From Calliopum simillimum (taxonomy: Eukaryota > Arthropoda > Insecta > Diptera > Lauxaniidae): a stretch of DNA of 64,000 nucleotides. The notes under the pieces were generated by a model, which did not search any database, was not told the DNA's origin, and worked only from the letters and a program-made list of their open reading frames with translations. Location: the NCBI GenBank assembly GCA_951812925.1, contig OX638369.1:3100001-3164000 (forward strand), read 5' to 3'. Position numbers and translations under genes: made by a program. Each line of letters starts with the position of its first letter. The stretch's first letter is position 1. Shown in pieces: positions 24,029-36,446 of this stretch.

Positions 24029-25964
24029 GGGTAATTCCATGTAAATGTGGACACAATATCAGAAAAACTTACCACTACTTTTCAACTTTCAACTATATCC
24101 AAATTAATGTTTAATTCAAGCATCATTGCTATCAAGCGCCAAATTTAAGATTTGACATTACAGTTCATTAAAATCGAATGTTTTAAATATAATGTATTGC
24201 ATGTATATCCAAATTAAATAAAACTTATTTTTAAATCTTTAATTATCTGTGTTTCGTGTTTTGATTTGCTAAGCAAATTTCATTTATTTAAAAACACACA
24301 GTTTCTTGTATTCAATGATGCATTGTAACAATAATTTTGAGAAAGTGAAGTGTTCAAAAATGAAGGAATAGAGTGCCCTTATTTTTCAAAACGCGAGTTA
24401 CCAAATTTTACGTTTTTTTCTGGTACAGCATGTATTTGCCGTTTAAATCAAATGAATGCTTGCATATTCTTTTTGTGTATCAATTTGTACGGAACAACGG
24501 TAAAAACATCTTCAATTTGATTTAAGTAGTCTAGATTAATTGAGATTTATTTTAGTAACGCGAGTTACCGGTGACTCTCATCGTCATAATTCCACTCAAA
24601 TTTCTCACAATTTTTATGAGTTTCCTATAGGCCTATTCTTTTTTTAAGGTTTGTGTCAAAATGCCGCTTTGATGAAGGTGGACTTCGCATTGCTCAAGAT
24701 GAAGTTCAGAGTTTTCACTGGGTACAGTAAGTCTCTTTACTGTTTCGCTTTGGTCGTTTGGGAAACAACATCCCATCGTCATTGTCTGATGATCGCCATC
24801 AGGATAAAGAACAACTGTAATATATATAGATAGAGTCCTGAAGGAACTGCCAGATGGTATTAAATAAGTTCACATTTGGTCTGATGGACCGTGCTCGCAA
24901 TTTAAAAATAAATTTATAGCCAAGAGTATTACAATTCTGGAGCAGAGACACAAAGTACATTTAATTTGGAACTATTTCGCAACTTCTCATGGAAAGGGGA
25001 CTGTTGACGGCATAGGCGGTTCTCTAAAAAGAACTGTTCGAAACAAAGTTTTGAAGAGAGAAGTAGTCGTCTTCAACGCTGAGCAGTTTGCCAATGCAGC
25101 GAAAGATTCTGTTGTTACTGTCATTAACTTTTCACTAACACAAATTGATGAAACTGCAAAAGAAATGAAACTAGACTCAATATTTTCTTAAGCTCCTGAA
25201 ATCGTCGAAATAACAAAAAATCATATACTTAATTTACTGGAAAAAATGATAAGCTGCAAATGACCCAAACATCAATCGAAGCAAAAGTGGGCATCAAATT
25301 AAAACGGACCGATTACGACTAAGTAAATCAGTTTGGTAGTGAAAGTAACAGTTCTAACGATGACATGACATTATCTGCACTCAATTAATTACAATCGAGT
25401 TATATAAGACTTATGTATTCAATAAAACTTAAATTTTGTTTATTTTTAATTTTAGTCCTTAAAAGCCTAAAGTAAATATTGATTTACTTTTAATTTTTGT
25501 ACATTAGAGTTAGAAGACGCTCCTTATTTTAATATAAAAATCGAAAGTAACGCGAGTTACTAATTTTTTGTAACGCGAGTTACCATACAATTTTTGCATT
25601 ATTTTAAAAAATACGAAAAAAAATTGTTATTTCAAGTAAAGAAAAACTAATTTAGATCCTTCTGGTTCTATCAATGTCTAATTTAAAGAAATCTACCCAG
25701 AAATTTCGCAGAAACTTGCGAAAGAAATTTACTCCCTAAACATGTTGTCCAAAAATGGTAACGCGAGTTACCAGCACAATTTACTATTTTACTGGATAAA
25801 TATTACGTTATTACTGAAAATTTAAACTAGTCTGTAACATGAACATTATCTTATGTTCATAAAGACACCATTTTTATAAGTTAATCCAAAGGATGAGCTT
25901 CAAAAGTTGCATTAAACTCTAAAAAAAATTTCTGTTTGTAACGCGAGTTACCATGGAATTACCC
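24029..25964 (+). mobile_element. 1.94-kb cut-and-paste DNA transposon of unassigned superfamily, degenerate
   Basis: Ends are GGGTAATTCCATG and its perfect mirror CATGGAATTACCC (13 bp), flanked by ATTT on both sides (24025-24028 and 25965-25968), a likely 4-bp target duplication. Six copies of GTAACGCGAGTTACC or a close variant lie inside, at about 24388, 24555, 25547, 25570, 25758 and 25938; the last abuts the right terminal repeat. This looks like a transposase-binding array. The interior encodes a decayed DDE-like protein. A 4-bp duplication occurs in Sola and Chapaev families among others, but I cannot assign one from sequence alone. Confidence 0.7.
24650..25190 (+). pseudogene. decayed DDE-like transposase of the 24029-25964 element
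   Basis: The best-preserved part reads VHIWSDGPCSQFKNKFIAK, then WNYFATSHGKGTVDGIGG, SLKRTVRNKV and DSVVTVINFSLTQIDETAKE. SDG-x3-QFKNK followed by FATSHGKG-x-VDGIGG-x-x-KR resembles a block I recall from uncharacterised transposon-like proteins of arthropods and cnidarians; the Asp of SDG is plausibly catalytic. An upstream segment (KCRFDEGGLRIAQDEVQSFH, then SDDRHQDKEQL) appears to be an earlier part of the same protein after frame shifts. Stops precede VHIW and follow DSIFS. Family assignment is inference. Confidence 0.55.
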
Positions 25965-25968
25965 ATTT

Positions 25969-27210
25969 GTGTTTTTTTAATAAAACAATTGTTTTTTTAT
26001 TTTAATTGTTTCTCTTTTTTTTAATACACATTGTTTGAAATTTAAAAATCAAAAAAAAAAAAAATATTTTCCTGTTTCATAATTTTTATTATCGAGTTTG
26101 ATGCTCATATTGAAATATTGCTTAGGAGGAAATTTCAAATTTTTATTAAACTTTTAGGCAGTTTTTAAAAAATATGTAAAATGATCGAAGATTTACAAAA
26201 GTTCAGCAATTTTTGATCGATTTTTGCTACAAAAATTGTAAGACTCTTCTTTTTGTGTGCACCGTTTTAAGAAGAACAAACCTAACAAAACCCAATTCTA
26301 AAAATAACTTATAAAATAATAAAACCTACGCATTTTTAATTAGGCTAAATTCATTTAAAAATTTTTATTTTTTTGTTTTTGTTAATGGAAAACTTTAACT
26401 TCTCGAGTACTCTTATTAAAAGTTTTTTCTTCTTTTTAAGAAAAAAAGTTTATATATTTTATCAAATGCGTAAGTAAACTTTGCTGCATACCGACATTAA
26501 TACATACTTATACATAAATATATGTTCTCGTAAGTACAACGAATATCAACCAGCAACAGAAACGAGAACAACAATTGGTCCCTTGCGCTGTTTCATTTAC
26601 GTTAACGTTTACGTCTTCCTTAATAAAATTTTCCAGCTCTAAGCTGCTTAATAAGGAAGCAAGACAAATTACCATCATTATTGTCAACATTACTTGCCAA
26701 CATAGTTTGTCTCTTTTCGTTTTTTTTTTTTATTTTTGGCTCTTTTTATCATTTATTTTTGTCTTTACTTGTGATTACTTTTAACTAGTGCTGCTACTTC
26801 GCACTCACTTACTACACCACCTACTGCCATTGAAGGCGGCGTTCATATTGCTATCGCATTCCTTTATTTAATGGTAACAAGTCATTTATTAAATTTAAAA
26901 TCTCCTTTAAAAGTGGCAATGAAAATTGTTTTTATTGTTATTGCGCTCAGAATGGTACATAAGAAGTTGTGGTAGGGTCTTCAATTTTAAAATGAAATGA
27001 ATTGGATCGAACTTTGTTGCAATAAACGAGCGTTTACTGTATTTATTGTTTATGTAAAATTTCCTCATCAACACTTTTAAGTGTCATTTATGCAAACGTT
27101 TAATATGCTCATTACACAAACACACAAACAACATACAATACACACATATATGCACATAAATAAGTACGTATGTAAATTGTGAAGGACACATTTACGTTTA
27201 TATTTATGTT
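25969..27210. other. intergenic, no gene recognised
   Basis: AT-rich. No inverted-repeat boundaries or conserved coding block found. CA-rich short repeats lie near 27115-27150. Confidence 0.4.
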
Positions 27211-27830
27211 CCCAGCAAACATTTTCGCGGAAGAATCGTATTCGATTCGCCTAGACGATTAAATCAATCGTCCGCGACAGTCGCATTCTACTCTTCCGCG
27301 AATGTTCAGGCGTGAGAAATTGTCCGGCCGAATACGATTGTTTTAGAAGAATCCTCTAACAACTCCCCGAAATGAATCCGCAAACGATCCCCAGGAAGGG
27401 TCAACAGACGACTCCGCAACATGTTTTTCAAAGCGAAAAAAAACTTGAAAAAAAAAAATAAAAAAAAATAAAATACAAAATATGAAATGGCGACATAAAA
27501 ATAATTTCATAAGAAATTGCTAATTTTTGTACAATAAACTGTCAAAATTTATGTGCCGTTAAAAATATACCGTGTAGTTTGACATTTTGCTTCGTGAAAA
27601 ATACCGGGCCTCAGAAATATTGCCTTTTAGAAAAAAAAATTATTAATTTTTTCGAAATTTCTCAGGAGATGACGTCATGTCGTAGTCGGCCATCTTGTAT
27701 CGTGTAAAACTCGTCTGAAGGAGTTGTTGGTTATTCGTAAAGAAGTTCGATTTCAAACCATCATCCAGAAGAGACTTAGTCGAATCTTTTTTTATTCGTT
27801 TTGGGCTTTTTTTATGAATTTTTTTTTTTT

Positions 27831-28262
27831 GCACCAATCGATGTGGAAAGGTCGAAAATATATTTTGGTCATAACCAGATTTGGATCCGGGCCCTCTAAG
27901 TGACCGATTTGGGCCCATTTTTGTAAAAGAATTTTATTGCACCAATCGATGGGGAAAGGTCGAAAATACATTCTGGTCATGTCCAGGGGTGTCTCCGACC
28001 CCTCTAAGTGACCGATTTGGTCCCATTTTGGTGAAAAAATTTTATTGCACCAATCGATAGGGAAAGGTCGAAAATACATTCTGGACATATCCAGGGGTGT
28101 CTCCGACCCCTCTAAGTGACCGATTTGGGCCCATTTCGGTGAAAAATATTTATTGCACCAATCGATAGGGAAAGGTCGAAAACAGATTTCGGATATGATC
28201 AGAGATGTCTTCGACCACTCTAAGTCACCATTTTGGACCCATTTTTGAAAATGAAATTATTG
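27831..28262. repeat. 108-bp tandem repeat, four copies
   Basis: GCACCAATCGATxGGGAAAGG-like starts recur at 27831, 27939, 28047 and 28155, an exact 108-bp period. Because 108 is 36 codons, minus-strand frames read through several copies as a repeating FRPFPIDWCNKI peptide. I take this as a by-product of the period, not a gene. Confidence 0.85.
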
Positions 28263-28609
28263 CGCAAAACTCGCCTGGAAGAGTTGTATATTCATTGCGA
28301 AGATGTTTGATTCGCAATGATCTTCTAGAAGAGTGTAAGGAGGAATCTTCTGTTACTCGCGCTGAAGTTTTGTCGCGTAAAACTCGCCTGGAAGAGTTGT
28401 ATATTCATCGCAAAGATGTTTGATTCGCAATGATCTTCCATAAGAGTGTAAGGAAGAATCTTCTGTTACTCGCGCTGAAGTTTTGTCGCGCAAAACTCTC
28501 CCGGAAGAGTTGTATATTCATCGCGAAGATGTTTGATTCGCAAAATTCTTCCAGAAGAGTAAAAGAAGATTCCTCCTTAATCTTCTTTTACTCGCGGAAA
28601 ATTTGTATC
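28262..28609. repeat. 113-bp tandem repeat, about three copies
   Basis: GCGCAAAACTCGCCTGGAAG-type starts at 28262, 28375 and 28488 give a 113-bp period; a diverged fourth start (GCGGAAAGCTCGCG) is at 28610. It directly follows the 108-bp array inside the same inverted-repeat element. Confidence 0.8.
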
Positions 28610-28950
28610 GCGGAAAGCTCGCGTAGAAGAGCTTTAAATGCATCGCCAAAAATATGGAAGATTGTCCGCGATTGAAAATGTTTGCTGGGTTAGTTGGTCG
28701 TTTTGTATTTTGTGGCTGATCCCTTGTACACACATACATACACACGGAATGCTTCCTTTATTGTTTTATTTGGTTTTCTGTTGTCACATACAACAACACT
28801 TACATCTTGATTAATGAGAGAATTTTAGTTGAGGAAAGCGTCAATGAAGAGTTAATGTTGTTGTCGTTTAAATACACATGCACACATATTGTCTTACATA
28901 AGTATATGCGTTTGTGTTGTCATATGATAAATATAAATTTCCGACATATA

Positions 28951-29595
28951 CCCAATGGGAAAAGAAGTGCTTCAAAAACCCTTCTGAGGTGCATCATTTT
29001 CACCAATAAGCACTTCTGCTCCATAAAAACTATTCTTTCTTTTTAATATTGCATGTCTTAGGATGTAAGTGCCCTTTGAAGTGCTTATTTGAAATGCTGC
29101 GGTAAGTTAAGCGTTTTTTCAATAAAATGAAAAAAAAAAAAAAAAACTGCCAGCACCAGGATTTGAATCCACAACCGTCCGTGTGCTAGATAGAAACATG
29201 TTATTTTTACTACCATTTACCAACTCGTTAGGCCACTACACCATCGTATCGGGTTTTAAATTCAAGCAAATGTTGTCCAAACAGATTTTGACTTTCGAAT
29301 GATTCCAACAGCCTTACATAAAAGCATTGTATTATCAGTTTCAATTCAACTAAACAAAAGTAAATAAATAAGAAAAAGGAAAATAGAAAAGTTAATTAAA
29401 AAAATGTTGAATAAAAACTATTTTAATACAAAAAAAAAAAAAATTACAATAAGTAAAATAAATAAAAAAGTAAAAAAAAAATCACCTGGGCTGGGTTCGA
29501 ACCCATGTTTATTGTGAAAGTGCTTCTAAATTTCGTTTGGGACAAGCGCTTTTCTAGTGCTTGGATCAGAAGCGCTAGAAGTTTTTTCTCTTGGG
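28951..29595. mobile_element. TA-flanked inverted-repeat element with tRNA-like segments, copy 1
   Basis: Left end CCCAATGGGAAAAGAAGTGC and right end GCGCTAGAAG...CTCTTGGG are inverted relatives, with TA outside each end (28949-28950 and 29596-29597). A homologous copy is at 39140-39792. The interior has two B-box-like motifs, at 29159-29170 and 29494-29504. It has no coding region. Confidence 0.7.
29130..29248 (-). repeat. tRNA-like sequence inside the TA-flanked element
   Basis: On the minus strand it reads TGGTGTAGTGGCCTAACGAG (A-box-like), then GGATTCAAATCC (B-box-like) about 55 bp later, then CTGGCAG and a long T-run (29130-29147), which is a typical pol III stop. Stem pairing is poor, so it is a tRNA-derived relic rather than a working tRNA gene. 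The 39-kb copy keeps the B-box (39349-39360) and T-run. Confidence 0.45.
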
Positions 29596-29597
29596 TA

Positions 29598-30022
29598 CTC
29601 ACAGACACATACATACATACTTGATCGTATATCATAGAGTTTTTGACGTCTTGTGCCGTTATCAGCGTCCAACCATCAAGAACTTGAAAGGAAAGCAAGG
29701 ACACATAAATTGTATGTAACCAAGCAACAGCAATATCTTACAACAAGTGCTCGTTAGTATGTATTTATAACAAGCTGTGAGAATATTTTGTGAGAGATGC
29801 TCCTTCATAATGTTGACAAATGTAATATATATGTATGTAAAAATATATAAATAGTAAACATGTGTATACAATCCCATCGATAAAGACATCATCATAGTAA
29901 TTGTGAACGAAAGATTTTAACAGAAAAAAAAAATAGATTTTTGTAGTGTTTGGAGAATTTAAAGAATATCAATAAAAACAGACAAAATGTTTAAGAAAAA
30001 TTGTTATAAACTTAATAGTCCG
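29598..30022. other. intergenic, no gene recognised
   Basis: AT-rich, with TATATGTATGTA tracts near 29826-29852. No supported feature. Confidence 0.4.
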
Positions 30023-30722
30023 GGAGCCGGCAATACTAAAAGTGCCATCCGCGATGGATTCTGAAATTTTTAATGCAGAATGGTAGTTTACACTAAGACG
30101 AATAAGAAAAGCTTGGTCAGCATGGCTGTAGCCTGGCAGAAATATTTTTAAATGATTTTTGAGTTATTACATTTTCGGAATGTTTTGCCGTCATCGCGGA
30201 TTTTGATCAATCTTAATATTAATCGATGGTAAATTGTATGACCATTCAGAAGAAATCCGGCCGACCAATTTTTTTTTGCCGAAAATGACCGGCAGACCTA
30301 TTTGTATGGTGGGCACAATTTCTCTGTTATCACCGAAATTTGTTTCTTTTTTTATTTAATTTACGTATTTTAATGTCAAATTTAAAAATATCTTGGTATG
30401 CGAGCTTAGAAACTGGCGGAAGTACCCACTGTCGCACCATTAAAATAGGTCTGCCGGTCATTTTCGGCAAAAAAAATTTGGTCAGCCGGATTTTTTCTGA
30501 ATGGTTATGAAATTTACCATCGATTAATATTAAGATTGATCAAAATCCGCAATGACGGCAAAACATTCTGAAAATTTAATAACTCAAAAATCATTTAAAA
30601 ATATTTCTGCCAGGCTACAGCCATGCTGACCAAGCTTTTCTTATTCGTCTTAGTGTAAACTACCATTCTGCATTAAAAATTTCAGAATCCGCGATGACGG
30701 CACTTTTAATATTGCCGGCTCC
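30023..30722. mobile_element. 700-bp foldback element with arms of about 285 bp
   Basis: GGAGCCGGCAATACTAAAAG at the left end mirrors CTTTTAATATTGCCGGCTCC at the right, and mirror similarity runs inward to about 30307 and 30440, leaving a spacer of about 130 bp. Inner arm ends carry GCCGAAAATGACCGGCAGAC and its mirror. Noncoding. The target duplication is unclear. Confidence 0.8.
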
Positions 30723-32175
30723 TCGCCTATAAAATTTAATATGAGAAATTAAAAACATTCCAACTGTACCAGTTGAAAAAATTTAATGTGACCAAGTTAG
30801 CTCAAATTTGGCAATATAAACAAATGTGCATAATAAAAATGTTTTTTTTTTATTCCTTCCTCCGCCTGTAGGTTCGTATCGTTTAAAAAAAACAGAACTT
30901 TTTTGTTCCAAATCAATTTAATTCATAAACAATGTTCATGTTTATTAAACATAGCATTATTTTAGAGCCTTAGACGTATTCCAGTGCATCTTTAGCATTT
31001 TTTTGATAACTTTCATTAACCAAGATTTATATTAGGCCTCAAAATAGCCATATTTGCCCAATCTTTTTCCAGAAAACATTTTTTTTTTAGTCTGGAGACA
31101 GGTAAACGACAAATCTATAGAATAGGCTGTATGGGAAAGCAATTCGAGACGGAATCCATTCATATTAATAATTGTTTTCATTGACTTGTGTCCTGGAAAA
31201 ACAGCAAACATGGCAGCCACTTTGATATTAACTTTAACATGGTTAAATTTGATGGGTCAGCTATAGCTGATTTTCCTAGGACCATACTTATCAAGTCAAG
31301 TGTTTGTTCTAAAACTATTTTTTCCTATAAGAAAAAGTGTATAATTAACAGACGAAGTACTATTTAATCCACTTTTTTCAATCACAAAAGTTGCTTTTCT
31401 CAAAATGCTAAAAACTAATGAACTAACTGTCCGATCGCTGTCAAATTTTGACACGTATCGCTTTAAGGTTGATTCTTAACAATCTAACTCAAAAATACAG
31501 ACTTTTCGGCTAACCTGGTATAGATAGAAAAATTACTTAAATAATTTAAAAAAGGGAGGAACAATTTTTAATGCATGGAAAAGTTATTCACTTTAAACAG
31601 TCCACTAGCTTAGTTGTTTCTAATAACTTTTCTTAGTTATTAAAAAAAAGTTTACGCAAAGTTGGACGCAAATCATTGACAGCCAGTTTGCAATCGATAA
31701 CTCTGAATTCGACATGGCTTAAGAGGCTAACAAATTGTATGGAAAATTGTGGCTCTAAAATTTTTGCTGTTTTCGTGCTATATACCTTAAAACTGAACGA
31801 TACCAAACATTTTTAAGTATTTTTTATGAAGGTTTATTACTTACGTCAATTACCATCAAAAAAGTTTGTCTAAAGAAAAGTCTCTGTTAGGAAAAAAAGC
31901 GGCTGAATGAGAGTAAGTTCTTTCTTTTATATACCAATCATGAAAACATTCAGATAATGACACCTTGTTTATTAAAACTGTGTGAAGTTTCGCAGATACT
32001 GCGTTAAATGGGAGCTACAATACTATGTAAAACATTTTACTCTTAACTTAAGTCATATACAATGATTACTTCATTTCAGTTTGTTCAGCTTGGCTGTTAT
32101 AAATTGAATCGTTAGTTTTAAAAGTGAAATAAATCTACTTATAATGTAATATCATCAGCATTATGTGCCATAATA
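30723..32175. other. intergenic, no gene recognised
   Basis: AT-rich. No boundary repeats or conserved coding sequence seen. Confidence 0.4.
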
Positions 32176-33926
32176 ACACTAGTTTACAGCCAAAATTCCC
32201 AGAGAATGCCGTTACTCATTTTATATGGAAAATGGGCTGCTGATTCCGAAAATAGCATTTTTTTTGTTTTATTTCGTGTCGTTTTCGAGATATCGATCAT
32301 TTTCGGTTTTTGGACCAAAAAAAAAAAGATAGTTCCATTAAAATACAAATATCTCAAGAACTAATGTTTGTATTTAAACAAATAATATGTCATACTAAAG
32401 GTAATTAAATTACCTACAAATGATATCCACATCACTTTTTGGTTGGTTCGTTAGTTTCGGTGAAATAAATTGATTTCTAAAAAAAAAATTTTTTTTTTCG
32501 AAAAAATTAAGAAAAAATCAAATTCAACTTCAAATTTATACAAGAAGACATAACTTTTTTATAATATTTTTTTTTTTTTGTATCATAGACTATATATTTG
32601 TGAAGAAAATAAGATATCATTTAAGAAAATCGATGGAAGAATGCAAAAGTTGTATACAATTCATTGATAAGTTACCAAAATGCGTTTTTCCCTATTTTTC
32701 CGTTTTTTTGTAATAAACTGTTCGAAAATTTGAAACTTTTTGTAAAAGAAATTAGAAAATCCAAAAAATTCTTGAAGAAGGCATTAAAAGGAAATACCCG
32801 TGCCTCGCCGTTTTTCTCTAGCACGTCAGATTTTTTTTTAATCGATTTTTGAAGTTTTTTAATCCACTGTACATGAAAAAACAGAAATAACGCATTCTTG
32901 TGTTAAATCGATGAATTTAACTATATGATCCTTACATCTGAGGTGTATTATGTGTTCAGTAAACTTATGCAGGATACTGCGCGGAATATTTTTGTAGAAA
33001 ATTTTAACCCTCTAAAACCCTCACATGTGGGTCATTTTGACCCCCACATGAAGGTCATTTTGACCTACATGTGGGGGTTTGAGAGGGTTAAAATTGTCTA
33101 CAAAAATATTCCGCGTAGTATCCTGCATAAGTTTGCTCAAGACATGATACACCTCAGATGTAAGGATCATATAGTTAAATTCATCGATTTAACACAAGAA
33201 TGCGTTATTTCTGTTTTTTCATGTACAGTGGATTAAAAAACTTCAAAAATCGATTAAAAAAAATCTGACGTGCTAGAGAAAAACGGAGAGGCACGGTTAT
33301 TTCCTTTTAATGCCTTCTTTAAGAATTTTTTGGATTTTCTAATTTCTTTTACAAAAAGTTTCAAATTTTCGAACAGTTTATTACAAAAAAACGGAAAAAT
33401 AGGGAAAAACGCATTTTGGTAACTTATCAATGAATTGTATACAACTTTTGCATTTTTCCATCGATTTTCTTAAATAGTATTTTATTTGCCTAACAAATTT
33501 ATAGACTATGATATAAAAATACAAAATGATTTTTAAAATTTTTTTTTCTAGTAAAAATCTGCAGTTGATTTAGACATTTTTGTAATTTTTTCGGGAAAAT
33601 ATACTCTTTTTTTCAGAAATCAATTTATTTCATCGAAAGTAACAAACCAGCCAAAAAGTAACGTGAGTATCATTTGTAGGTAATTTAATTACCTTTAATA
33701 TGACATATTATTTGTTTGAATACAAAAATTGGTTCTTGAGATATTTGTATTTAAGTGGAACTATCTTTTTTTTTTGGTCCAAAAACCGAAAATGACCGAT
33801 ATCTCGAAAACGACACGAAATAAAAAAAAAAAAATGCGATTTTCGGAATCAGCAGCCCATTTTCCATACAAAATGAGTAACGGCATTCGCTGGGAAAAAA
33901 AATTTTAATCATTTGTAAACTAGTGT
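32176..33926. mobile_element. 1.75-kb near-perfect palindrome (foldback element)
   Basis: ACACTAGTTTACAGCCAAAA at the left end is mirrored at the right (...GTAAACTAGTGT). Arms of about 870 bp match almost throughout and meet near 33047. The centre is itself symmetric: TTAACCCTCTAAAACCC (33004) facing GGGTTTGAGAGGGTTAA (33091). The 32925-33236 open frame spans the centre and is a palindrome artefact. A diverged single-arm relative starts at about 36447. Confidence 0.85.
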
Positions 33927-36446
33927 AATTGGTTATTTGACCGATATAATTTTTTTAAATTAACTCTATCAATTCCATTCCATCAAGTAAACTTTCTATA
34001 AGAACAAATCCCAATTTTATCAATTTCTAACAACATTCCTTTGCCTTTTCGGACTTTTTCCACATTGAAAAACAATGAATTAGTTATTTATAAAACACAG
34101 TAAAATGTGCTTGAACCTGATTGTTAATTCACTTCAATCCAAATTTATGTCGCTGTAGAGTGTTTTCTTACATACCACTTCCTTTTCTCAGCAAAAAAGG
34201 TTAAGACTTTGGCATTGTCTACTGCAATTCGACTGCTAAAATAAACTTGTGAAACTACTTTCGTTTGATTTGTGAAATAATATGCAATAAATTTAATTAA
34301 ATTTCCAGCTAATATCTGCATTATATTTGATAACCCTCAAGTAACCTCAAGTGTTATGATTAAAGCACAACATTGCATACTTTAGGGCTTTGCGGTAGAA
34401 ATATTCTTGGAAATTAATTTCTTTAATTTTATGTAAACTGACTTATAGAGCTATAGCAAATATGGCATAACTTAAACAACTTGAGGATATTATAACACTA
34501 AGCAAACATTGTTGTTTTCTTAGTTACATTGCTATAATCAAACAAACACACTCTCTTACATGAGCACTTACAGTACATACTTATATACACACTTCAATGT
34601 TGCAAAATTTCAAATGAGTAATTTATCGATTAAGTAAAACAATTAAACTCATGCTAATTAATCTCTTAAATAATTCAAAATTAAATCAGCAGATACTTGG
34701 AAAACAAAAACAACTTCAGTTTAACAAAATATTAATTGCATGCACTAAAACAACAATTTTAAGCAGAAAGAGAACTCAAGTTGCAGTATATGCCCAATGG
34801 GAATCATGGAATTCTTGTTGGTACGAAAACTGCATTTTAGCAAATGATTCACAAGAGCTCTCGTAGATGTCATATTAGATAAAACAACTCCCGTGCTTGA
34901 AAGAAAGATTATGTTTTATCAAGAGCATTGGACACTGGTGTCTTCACAATATTCTATTATATTAGATGATGGCTGTATCATGACAATCAGAGCTTTTGGC
35001 CGTCCACCATGAAGTGAAAATCTATTTTGTTTATCATACAAAGTTTGAGAATAATAACAAAAGAGAAGTTTACATGGAAGTTGCAATTTCTGAGAAGACC
35101 TTAAAGATTCCTTGGAGAAGACTTTTAATTTTTTTTTTTTTTTTTTTTTGTACATCGGTTAGACTCTGGCATAGACTTTGTTTATGTTTTTTTACACTTA
35201 ACTCAAAATATCAAAAAATATAGATGCTATGTTGTAGTTTTAAGCCAACGAAATTGTTTATGTTGTTATCAGACTTTTGACAAATGAACCACACTCGAAA
35301 TAGATATATCGTCTGGATAGCTAAGGATTCCTTAGTAAGGAACTTCTCAAATGCTTCTCAATAAATTGCATTTATCAATTTGTGCTAACCTTAAGCTGTT
35401 AACTGTCAAACTGTTTTCTTTTTTTGGTGAGTAAAATGTTACCGCACAAATAGCGGCAAACTCAAATCTTTCATGAATTATGAGACACCCTTACATATCT
35501 AGAACTTAAAATCATACAGACATAGCAATTGCACCAAAAGACACTTATTTAATTTTAATATATATAGTTTAAACTCTCAAGAATACTCCAGTTTGGTTGT
35601 CTTGTCCATAGAATTATGGATAATATTTTTTTTCGATAAAGTTTTCTCCAATATCTCTAGACTTATCTAATTGAACTTTAGCTCAATTATTGGAAAATTT
35701 TTCTCTGAATTTTTTTTTTTAATTTACCAAAAGCACAGAAGAATTCTTCTTGATATAAAATATCCCATTTAAAGTTACTTTCTTAAAAAGGATACATCAA
35801 GGACAATAATAGATACGGCTCACTAATAAGCTAAGCACTTGAAGCTTCAAAGTAAAGACATAAATACATAGTTATTGAACGAATGAATAAATAAAGTATT
35901 AGATTTAGTTAGCGTAGGCCAAGAAAAAAGTTTTCTCTTTTACAATTTCCAGCGCAAAACTACAGACAGTCATTTTCACAAACAAAAAAAAACGCAAGTT
36001 AGTTAACTGTTTTGTCTGTCTCTACTATATATTCGTCTTATTGTGTGTCTGTGTCCTTAGCAAGTGTTGCATTGCAATCGATAATTTGATTTCTCAAACT
36101 GTAGCTCATTTCCTCTATTTACTGTGTATCCTTGATTTCACACACGTGTGCTTAATTTGTTTGTGTGCGTACGTGTAAAAGACTAAATGCGTGTGTGCGT
36201 ATATCGATAATGCAGATCAGTTTTTAGAGACTCGATGAAGTTTAACCACAATTTAGCCTCGAATTTAATCTTATTGGCAATGAAAGCAAATATTTAATTT
36301 GCCGTTAACTAAATTTTAATGCAAAAGTATGTGTGAGCATGTAAACTAAGTGTTTTGATAATATTTTATATGCGTTAGGGTGGTTTTAGTTCTAGAAAAA
36401 TTAATTTTTGTTTTTTCAATAATTAAATAAAATTATTAACTAATTA
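33927..36446. other. intergenic, no gene recognised
   Basis: AT-rich with a T-run near 35129-35149 and TGTG-rich tracts near 36040-36200. No coding evidence. Confidence 0.4.

Larger units (their letters stand above)
27211..28689. mobile_element. 1.48-kb inverted-repeat element carrying two tandem arrays
   Basis: CCCAGCAAACATTTTC at the left end is mirrored exactly by GAAAATGTTTGCTGGG at the right (16 bp). The interior contains a 4 x 108-bp array followed directly by a 113-bp array, plus TCCGCGA-type motifs near both ends. It has no transposase. A target duplication is not clear. Confidence 0.7.

Noticed and set aside
27643..28088. Repeating FRPFPIDWCNKI peptide frames on the minus strand
   Set aside because: They follow from a 108-bp tandem repeat whose period is a multiple of three; no start context, domain or neighbour supports a protein.
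27211..28689. CRISPR-like reading of the 108- and 113-bp repeats
   Set aside because: Units are contiguous without spacers and the DNA is from an insect nucleus.
32925..33236. 103-codon frame
   Set aside because: Spans the centre of the 1.75-kb palindrome; symmetry and chance explain it.
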